A DNA stretch of 42,229 bases from Pseudoselenomonas ruminantium (GTDB lineage: Bacteria; Bacillota; Negativicutes; Selenomonadales; Selenomonadaceae), in contig NZ_FNJQ01000029.1 of assembly GCF_900104055.1 (NCBI RefSeq), positions 1 to 42,229 of the forward strand, read 5' to 3'. This document shows positions 36,984-42,229 of the stretch, piece after piece. Within the stretch, counting starts at the first letter, position 1. Each line of letters starts with the position of its first letter. The notes below the pieces were generated by a model. The model saw only the letters and a list, made by a program, of their open reading frames with translations, was not told where the DNA came from and made no database searches. The position numbers and the translations under genes were made by a program.

Positions 36984-38177
36984 TTACTGCTCAGTCTGAA
37001 CCATCAGCTGCGGATTGCTGCGCTGACGATAACACTGCACCCAAACCGTCAAGGCCGCCAGCAGGCAGAACAACAAACCGCCCAGCACCACATATTGCGT
37101 CCCCCAGGCATCAATGAACTGACCGCTGACCGTTGTCCCCAGCACGCAGCCCATATTGGCCGCCGTCAAAAAGAGACCATTGGCAAAGTCCGGGGCTTCC
37201 GGGGCGGCACTGGCAATCCAATACTGATTGATATTGGCATTGATGCCCCCAAGCAATCCCCAGAGTACCACGATAAGTCCCATTACCGGCCAAATGCTGC
37301 CGCCGCCCAGCAGGGCAATATAGATTACCGCAACCGCCAGCGGAAAGATTTTGACCACCATCAACGGCCGCACGGTCAGCAGATTTCCCGCCAGCATACT
37401 GCCGCCAACATTGCAGAGACCATAGACTAACAGCAATATACTGATCAAGGAAGGTGCAATACCGGAAACCACACCCAGATACTCCGCCAGATAATTGAAT
37501 ACACCGAAAATCGAACCATTAAGGAAAATCACCGCCGCAATCGATGCCCAGAGCATGGGCTTTTTCAGCACGGCAAGCTGCTCGCCATAGCCCAGCTGTT
37601 CCTTGACCGGCATCGAAGGCATAAAATATAACGTGGCCAACATGACCAGCCAGGTGGCCAGAGCAAAAAACGCCATCGAGAACGCCAGACTGAACTGCTC
37701 CGCCAAAAAATTGCTGATAGGCACCCCCGCCACCATACCGGCGGCTACGCCCATATTGATTTTTGCAATCATCTTTGGCTCTTCACCGGTCTTTGCCAGC
37801 CCTGCCGCCACCGTAAAGGCCATAGCGCAGTAAACCGGATGGAAGAACGCCGGCAGCACCCGCACGGCCAAAAGCACATAGAAATTTTCGGCAAAAACAG
37901 CAATCGTACTGCAAACGGTAAACAGTCCCAAAATAAAGACCATAACCCACTTGCGATTAAAGCGGGACATAATAAGCGGCATCGTTGGCCCCGCCACGGC
38001 CACTCCCAGCGCAAAGAGACTGATGAGCCAACCTGCCTGCACCACCGTCACCTGATAGTTTTCGGCAATATAAGGCAGAATGCCGATAAAGCCCATTTCC
38101 GTATTCAGGATACTAAAAACACCAGTGGCCAGGATAAGCAGAAGCAGCTGTTTGTTTATCCCTTTTTCCTTCTCCAT
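36984..38177 (-). CDS. MFS transporter, AraJ/drug-efflux type
   Basis: The 397-residue protein has 12 predicted membrane segments and begins KQLLLLILATGVFSILNTE, with the loop motif GPTMPLIMSRFNRKWVM of DHA1 exporters (AraJ/YdhP-like). ATG 38177 is chosen since the upstream in-frame ATG 38201 overlaps the promoter's TATAAT; the leader would be short. It is divergent from a LysR gene and its promoter contains the shared 33-bp element. It probably exports a toxic or signalling compound sensed by that LysR protein. Confidence 0.87.
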   Translation of the reverse strand: MEKEKGINKQLLLLILATGVFSILNTEMGFIGILPYIAENYQVTVVQAGWLISLFALGVAVAGPTMPLIMSRFNRKWVMVFILGLFTVCSTIAVFAENFYVLLAVRVLPAFFHPVYCAMAFTVAAGLAKTGEEPKMIAKINMGVAAGMVAGVPISNFLAEQFSLAFSMAFFALATWLVMLATLYFMPSMPVKEQLGYGEQLAVLKKPMLWASIAAVIFLNGSIFGVFNYLAEYLGVVSGIAPSLISILLLVYGLCNVGGSMLAGNLLTVRPLMVVKIFPLAVAVIYIALLGGGSIWPVMGLIVVLWGLLGGINANINQYWIASAAPEAPDFANGLFLTAANMGCVLGTTVSGQFIDAWGTQYVVLGGLLFCLLAALTVWVQCYRQRSNPQLMVQTEQ

Positions 38178-38199
38178 AAATTCACGTCCTTTCAATCCC

Positions 38200-38257
38200 A
38201 TTATAAATTCTCCACATATGCAATACCAATACTTATACATAATCATTACCTATGCTT
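38200..38257 (-). promoter_or_regulatory. LysR-regulon promoter 2: shared 33-bp element in the MFS/lysR divergent region
   Basis: The element ACCAATACTTATA-N12-CTATGCTT is at 38225-38257. For the MFS gene TTGGTA (38229-38224) and TATAAT (38205-38200) are 18 bp apart. Its far end touches the -35 box of the lysR promoter, so one bound dimer pair could control both genes. Confidence 0.85.
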
Positions 38258-38284
38258 TACAGTAATAGATTTTCATAGTATTAT
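38256..38284 (+). promoter_or_regulatory. Promoter of the divergent lysR gene
   Basis: TTTACA (38256-38261) and TATTAT (38279-38284) are 17 bp apart. The -35 overlaps the last bases of the shared element, consistent with autoregulation. Confidence 0.7.
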
Positions 38285-38316
38285 AGAGTCAAATTCAGAC
38301 CAAGGAGTTGAATATC

Positions 38317-39204
38317 ATGGAATTGCGGGTTCTCAAATACTTCCTTACCGTGGCGCAAGAAGAAAGCTTTTCCCGGGCTGCGGAAAAACTGCATCTGTCC
38401 CAGCCTACCTTATCCCGTCAATTAAAGGATTTGGAAGACGAGTTTGGCAAGCAGCTGCTGGTCCGTGAGCCACGGCGCATCCTGCTTACGGAAGACGGGC
38501 AGCTGCTGCGCCGCCGGGCAGAGGAAATCCTGTCGCTGGTAGACAAGACAACCGGAGAACTATTGCGCAATGAAGAAATCAGCGGCGATATCCGTATTGG
38601 GGCCGGAGAATCCATACATTTCGGACAGATCATGGAAGTAGCCCAGCGTTTGCGCCAAAAACATCCCGGCCTGCGTTTTCATATCGTTACCGGTGACGGC
38701 AGCACGACCATGACACGCCTGGACCGTGGCCTGATTGACTTTGCCTTTGTCTACGGCAAGCTGGACCCGGCTAAATATCAGGAACTGCCCCTGCCTGTCC
38801 GCGACCGCTGGGTGCTGTTCTTGCGCGCAGATGATGAACTGGCGCAACAAGATGTCATCCGGGCAGAGGATTTATGGCAGCGCCCTTTGCTTTTCTCCCG
38901 GCAGACTCTTTCGGCCAGTACCCATGGCGATGAACTGCTGAATTGGCTGCAAAAGCCTCTAGCCGAACTAAACATCGCCGGTTCCTACACCTTGCTCTAC
39001 AATGCCACCCTGATGGTCAAAGAGGGCATGGGCTACGCCATCTCCTTTGATGAACTCATCAACACCACGGGCACCAATCTCTGCACACGCCCTCTGGAGC
39101 CTGCCATTTTTGCCGAGCCCTCAATCGCCTGGAAGAAAAATGCCGTCTTTTCCAAAGCCTCCCAAGCATTCCTGGCGGCACTGCAGGAAAGATTTACCCT
39201 CTGA
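38317..39204 (+). CDS. LysR-family transcriptional regulator of the hydrolase/MFS regulon
   Basis: The 295-residue protein starts at ATG 38317 (AGGAG nine bases upstream; ATG 38308 is less well placed). It has the winged helix-turn-helix LKYFLTVAQEESFSRAAEKL then LSQPTLSRQLKDLEDEFGK, and a substrate-binding-like effector domain (GDIRIGAGESIHFG, RLDRGLIDFAFVYGK). It diverges from the MFS gene and likely binds the 33-bp element at three promoters in this window. LysR proteins usually activate when bound by a small effector; the effector is unknown. Confidence 0.9.
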   Translation: MELRVLKYFLTVAQEESFSRAAEKLHLSQPTLSRQLKDLEDEFGKQLLVREPRRILLTEDGQLLRRRAEEILSLVDKTTGELLRNEEISGDIRIGAGESIHFGQIMEVAQRLRQKHPGLRFHIVTGDGSTTMTRLDRGLIDFAFVYGKLDPAKYQELPLPVRDRWVLFLRADDELAQQDVIRAEDLWQRPLLFSRQTLSASTHGDELLNWLQKPLAELNIAGSYTLLYNATLMVKEGMGYAISFDELINTTGTNLCTRPLEPAIFAEPSIAWKKNAVFSKASQAFLAALQERFTL

Positions 39205-39212
39205 CGCAAAAT

Positions 39213-39246
39213 ATCCCCCCGCAAACCTAAATCTTTGCAGGGGGAT
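39213..39246. terminator. Terminator between lysR and the second hydrolase gene
   Basis: ATCCCCCC-G-CAAA pairs with TTTG-CA-GGGGGAT around a short loop, followed by TCCTTTT on the forward strand. It serves lysR and perhaps also the convergent hydrolase gene. Confidence 0.75.
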
Positions 39247-39284
39247 TCCTTTTGGGGAAGTTTTTGTCATGGGGAAATTGGGGA

Positions 39285-40424
39285 TTATTTCAAGTTAGCC
39301 TGAAAGAAGGCTGCTAACTTGTCAAAGGGGATTTTGGCTTTGTTATCGTAAAGATCGATATGGGATGCACCGGGGACGATTACCAATTCCTTGTTGTCCC
39401 CTTTCAGTTTCTTGAAAGCATCCTCACCAAAATAGCGGGAATGAGCCTTCTCCCCATGAAGCACCATTACGGCACTCTTGATTTCATCTGCATAGGAAAG
39501 AATCGGCATATTCATGAACGAAAGTGCTGTCGTTTGGTTCCAGCCGCCATTGGAGTTCAGGGAACGGGGATGGTAGCCGCGCTCCGTCTTGTAATAGGTG
39601 TAGTAATCCTTCACAAACCAGGGAGCATCATCAGGCAAAACATCCGGCACGCCGCCAGCATTCTTGTAGAAACCGTTTTTATAATCCTCTGTACGCTGGG
39701 CATTCAGGGCTTCACGATTGGCATAGCGTTCCTTTTTCAAGGCCGCTTCGTCCTTATCCTTATCGAAATAGCCATTGGCCATCACCCGGCTCATATCGTA
39801 CATGGTGGAAGCCACCGTGGCCTTGATGCGGGTATCATTGGCCGCAGCATTGATAGCCATGCCGCCCCAGCCGCAGATACCGATGATGCCGATGCGGTCT
39901 TTATCCACATTCTCCTGGGTAGAGAGGAAATCCACCGCCGCTGAAAAATCTTCGGTGTTGATGTCCGGCGAAGCCACATAGCGGGGCTGGCCGCCGCTTT
40001 CCCCGGTAAATGACGGGTCAAAGGCAATGGTGAGATACCCCCGCTCGGCCATTTCCTGAGCATAAAGGCCAGAAGACTGCTCCTTGACAGCACCAAAGGG
40101 ACCGCTGACCGCGATAGCAGGCAGCTTGCCTTTGCGATTCCGGGGCACATACATATCCGCCGCCAGCGTAATGCCATAACGGTTCACGAAAGTCACCTTG
40201 CGATGTTCAACTTTGTCGCTCTTGGGGAATACCTTGTCCCACTCCTGGGTGAGCTGCAATTTTTCGGCCTTGATCATTCTGTCGCTTTTGACCTCTGCAC
40301 TCTTCATGCCTGCCGCTCCTGTATCTGCCGCCTCTGCGCCGTCTCCCATAAGGCCAAAGGACATCATCCCAGCCATAACCGCCGCCAGCAGCATCTTCTG
40401 CTTTTTGCCCATAAGTATTTTCAT
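39285..40424 (-). CDS. Exported alpha/beta hydrolase, dienelactone-hydrolase/YcjY-like (paralog 2)
   Basis: The 379-residue protein is a clear paralog of the one at 35683-36849: signal peptide (KMLLAAVMAGMMSFGLMG), SGPFGAVKEQSSGLYAQE, FDPSFTGESGG, nucleophile region IGICGWGGMAI (Cys, no Ser) and VPGASHIDLYD. Both also share G-[DE]-KAHS-[KR]-YF. ATG 40424 has GGA eight bases upstream and is preferred over 40430. The promoter bears the shared 33-bp element. Two exported hydrolases under one LysR regulator suggest processing of a related pair of substrates in the periplasm. Confidence 0.85.
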   Translation of the reverse strand: MKILMGKKQKMLLAAVMAGMMSFGLMGDGAEAADTGAAGMKSAEVKSDRMIKAEKLQLTQEWDKVFPKSDKVEHRKVTFVNRYGITLAADMYVPRNRKGKLPAIAVSGPFGAVKEQSSGLYAQEMAERGYLTIAFDPSFTGESGGQPRYVASPDINTEDFSAAVDFLSTQENVDKDRIGIIGICGWGGMAINAAANDTRIKATVASTMYDMSRVMANGYFDKDKDEAALKKERYANREALNAQRTEDYKNGFYKNAGGVPDVLPDDAPWFVKDYYTYYKTERGYHPRSLNSNGGWNQTTALSFMNMPILSYADEIKSAVMVLHGEKAHSRYFGEDAFKKLKGDNKELVIVPGASHIDLYDNKAKIPFDKLAAFFQANLK

Positions 40425-40474
40425 AGCCATTTCCTTTCTATCGCTCTACACGGCCTCTTTCCTTAACTGATTTC

Positions 40475-40532
40475 ATTATAATGGCTATGCTTGTACATTA
40501 CCAATACTTATATGTAATGTATTTCTATGCTT
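40475..40532 (-). promoter_or_regulatory. LysR-regulon promoter 3: shared 33-bp element plus promoter
   Basis: The element ACCAATACTTATA-N12-CTATGCTT is at 40500-40532. TTGGTA (40504-40499) and TATAAT (40480-40475) are 18 bp apart, the same geometry as the copies at 36927 and 38225. Confidence 0.85.
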
Positions 40533-40572
40533 TTTTGTAATACATCCTCATCAATTTCCCTTTCGCACCGCA

Positions 40573-40797
40573 TCAGCAGGAACTGCTTCCCAAAACCGGA
40601 TGCTTTACCTGCCGCAGGGCCCGCACACGGATAAGCCGCAGGGCTTCCGATAAGTCTACATCAGACCGCTGCCCATTGTTTTCGTAAACGCATAGGGGAT
40701 CTTCCACGCCGATTTCACTGGCGGGCATATAAACATATTCGCAGGTGTTATTGTCACCAAAGATAACGCCTGTCTTTAATTCCGATATGGTAATCAT
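40573..40797 (-). CDS. Small protein of unknown function (74 residues)
   Basis: The reading frame (MITISELKTGVIFGDNNTCE...) is soluble and acidic in its middle, with a C-terminal GSSSC. It lies 37 bases after the DUF5131 gene in the same direction, so it is probably its operon partner. I recognise no family. The 5' part resembles a strand-rich small domain. Confidence 0.65.
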   Translation of the reverse strand: MITISELKTGVIFGDNNTCEYVYMPASEIGVEDPLCVYENNGQRSDVDLSEALRLIRVRALRQVKHPVLGSSSC

Positions 40798-40834
40798 TTA
40801 TTTTGCTCCTATTCTGCTTCTTCTACTTGTACAG

Positions 40835-41710
40835 TTAATTCCCGCACTTGCCGCAATGGCTGCATCCATTGCATATCAATCTGCTGCCGCAGGCATGGCA
40901 GTGCGGACCGTCATAGACTGCTCGATAGCAATCATCTGGCGTTACCGGAATGCCAATGGCATACCGCAGGTCAAAATGCATGGGCTTGCCCTTGAAATTC
41001 AAACCTGCCTTAAATGCCTGCTCCGCCTGTTTCTGCTTGCTTTGCAAACGATAATGCTTGCCGTCTTTAATGAAATGCGAGCCGATTTCAATGAAGGAAA
41101 AGGATACACTGGCTTCCTGGCACTCTTCATGCAAAGCCAGTACCCAATCATAATTGCAGGGCCGTGCCCCCTCATAGTTCTCGCCACCGCAGATAACCTG
41201 CTCGATGAAACCTTCCTCCAGATAGGGCTTCAAACTTACGGCGCCAACCAAGGGCGCACACATCACACCTTTGTGCTTGAAGGGCAAATCCTTAAGCAGC
41301 GGCAATCTGATGTCAGCCATTTTTTGATTCTCGCAGGTGACATTGAACCAGATATTTTCCCAGCCGCCGCCAAAGTCTTGAGGCAGACAGTCCGCCACCC
41401 GCTCCGGCCGTTTGGTCAGCAGATAGAAAATGACATCCGGCCGCTGCCGCATGATTTCCCAGGCCTCGTCCCGCCATTTGTCCGCCTCTTCCAGAAAAAA
41501 ATCCGAAGTCATGCAAACCCGGATAAGCTCGCCGCTCTTTACCTTATAGCTGCCATAGCGATCTTTCTGCAAAGGGTAGGCAAAATTGTCCGTGCGATAA
41601 ATGACGGAACCGTCCTTCCCTCTTTGCTTATCCAGCGTATACATATAGCAATTGGCACAGCCAGGACTGATTTTCCTGCAGCCATGCCATGGATTCCAGA
41701 TGTCATGCAT
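40835..41710 (-). CDS. DUF5131 family protein (phage Gp37/Gp68-like)
   Basis: The 291-residue protein begins IWNPWHGCRKISPGCANCYM, the cysteine motif of the DUF5131 group, followed by VCMTSDFFLEEADKWRDEAW, YLLTKRPERVADCLP, IWFNVTCENQ and VICGGENYEGARPC. These features resemble a radical-SAM-like core. The C-terminus has CHACGSRLICNGCSHCGKCG, a Cys-rich zinc-ribbon-like end. Members are found in phages and bacteria with unknown substrate. It begins six bases after the Rrf2 gene, so the two are linked. Confidence 0.87.
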   Translation of the reverse strand: MHDIWNPWHGCRKISPGCANCYMYTLDKQRGKDGSVIYRTDNFAYPLQKDRYGSYKVKSGELIRVCMTSDFFLEEADKWRDEAWEIMRQRPDVIFYLLTKRPERVADCLPQDFGGGWENIWFNVTCENQKMADIRLPLLKDLPFKHKGVMCAPLVGAVSLKPYLEEGFIEQVICGGENYEGARPCNYDWVLALHEECQEASVSFSFIEIGSHFIKDGKHYRLQSKQKQAEQAFKAGLNFKGKPMHFDLRYAIGIPVTPDDCYRAVYDGPHCHACGSRLICNGCSHCGKCGN

Positions 41711-41716
41711 AATTTC

Positions 41717-42148
41717 TCACTCTGCCGCTTCTTTCGCCTCGATAGACGCCAATAAATCGGCAATGGTGACTTTCTTGAAATCGGCCAACATGTGCTGTCT
41801 GACCTCTTCGAGCCTGTCCCCTAGCACTCCATGGATATTCCTGCCCACCGGGCACTTCGGATTGGGGTTCTCCTGAAAATGAAATAAATCTTCATCCTCT
41901 TCCACAGCCTGGAAGACATCCCACAAGGTGATGTCTTGCGGGCTTTTTGTGAGTTTGGCCCCACCGACACCTGCTGCCACCTCCACCAGGCCGGCGGCTT
42001 TGAGCTGGCCCAATGTTTTGCGGATGATAACCGGATTGACATTGACACTGCTGGCCAAAAAGGTGGAAGTAGCCTTGTACTCATCCTTGAACCGCTCGAT
42101 ACAAAGCAATATATGTGTCGCTACCGGCAGACGAAACGAAAACTGCAT
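41717..42148 (-). CDS. Rrf2-family transcriptional regulator
   Basis: The 143-residue protein starts FSFRLPVATHILLCIE with the Rrf2 winged helix (LASSVNVNPVIIRKTLGQLK) and wing GGAKLTKSPQDITLWDVFQA. It has one cysteine in the usual effector region (NPKCPVGRNI) plus one near the start, fewer than IscR, so it probably does not hold a normal Fe-S cluster. AGGAGG precedes the ATG. It heads an operon with DUF5131 and a small gene, and likely binds the TCGTTGTA repeats upstream. Confidence 0.9.
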   Translation of the reverse strand: MQFSFRLPVATHILLCIERFKDEYKATSTFLASSVNVNPVIIRKTLGQLKAAGLVEVAAGVGGAKLTKSPQDITLWDVFQAVEEDEDLFHFQENPNPKCPVGRNIHGVLGDRLEEVRQHMLADFKKVTIADLLASIEAKEAAE

Positions 42149-42166
42149 GAAAAATCCTCCTAAAAG

Positions 42167-42214
42167 TCGTTGTATCTATTGACATTACAACAATCGTTGT
42201 ATATAATCGTTGTA
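42167..42214 (-). promoter_or_regulatory. Rrf2 operator region with three TCGTTGTA repeats
   Basis: TCGTTGTA occurs at 42167-42174, 42194-42201 and 42207-42214. The middle copy forms a perfect dyad TACAAC-AATC-GTTGTA (42186-42201). These surround the leader and probable promoter of the Rrf2 operon, suggesting autoregulation. The promoter's -35 may lie partly outside the window. Confidence 0.7.
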
Positions 42215-42229
42215 ACATATTATATTACA

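Noticed and set aside
38178-38201. MFS start at ATG 38201
   Set aside because: That ATG overlaps the TATAAT box of the promoter defined by the shared 33-bp element, so it would not be in the transcript.

Overview
The window looks like a chromosomal segment of a Negativicutes bacterium (Selenomonas/Mitsuokella-like, Gram-negative Firmicutes). The clearest sign is the porin at 19096-20655, which carries an N-terminal SLH domain ahead of a beta-barrel, an outer-membrane design typical of that class. Shine-Dalgarno sites are strong and Firmicutes-like. Several regulators have Bacillus-type relatives. Most of the DNA is moderately GC-rich, with two visibly AT-richer blocks at about 3.05-4.8 kb and 22.0-27.2 kb. 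No rRNA, tRNA or CRISPR array was seen.

Layout. 1-343: truncated IS3-type transposase gene and its presumed element end. 387-2515: broken cation-efflux gene, HpcH/HpaI aldolase and a divergent TetR-type regulator. 2700-4830: decayed IS4-like transposase followed by an AT-rich two-gene island (HNH endonuclease plus DGQHR/DndB-like protein) whose promoter holds three copies of one palindrome; this is the best candidate for an undescribed system. 4860-7192: GNAT acetyltransferase with a damaged or unusual 5' end, PH-domain protein and exported metallophosphoesterase under a MerR-type promoter. 7408-9411: two unknown proteins and a candidate small RNA. 9534-11248: DUF134-NifX fusion between twin palindromes, an alpha/beta-hydrolase remnant and a small exported protein.

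11323-21896 is a glycoside locus: SLH-porin, exported GH78 alpha-L-rhamnosidase, exported MBL-fold hydrolase, beta-glucoside PTS IIBCA and GH1 6-phospho-beta-glucosidase in one operon, with a divergent AraC regulator. The likely logic is outer-membrane entry, removal of rhamnose in the periplasm, PTS import of the beta-glucoside and cytoplasmic cleavage. 22034-27145 is a complete 2-deoxyribose operon (deoR, deoC, then permease, DeoX-like protein and deoxyribokinase) with a DeoR-type operator.

27275-33187 holds a LysR/split chromate transporter operon, a TlpA-CcdA thiol-redox pair, a Gfo/Idh/MocA oxidoreductase, a ferredoxin/NapH-like pair and a 54-codon orphan gene. 33292-40424 has an MBL-fold hydrolase, a cyclophilin-like lipoprotein, a flavodoxin-like reductase under a second MerR-type promoter, and a LysR regulon in which a 33-bp element recurs at identical promoter positions before two exported alpha/beta hydrolases and an MFS exporter. 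40573-42214 is an Rrf2-DUF5131-small-protein operon.

All functions are read from sequence by eye. No database search was run.
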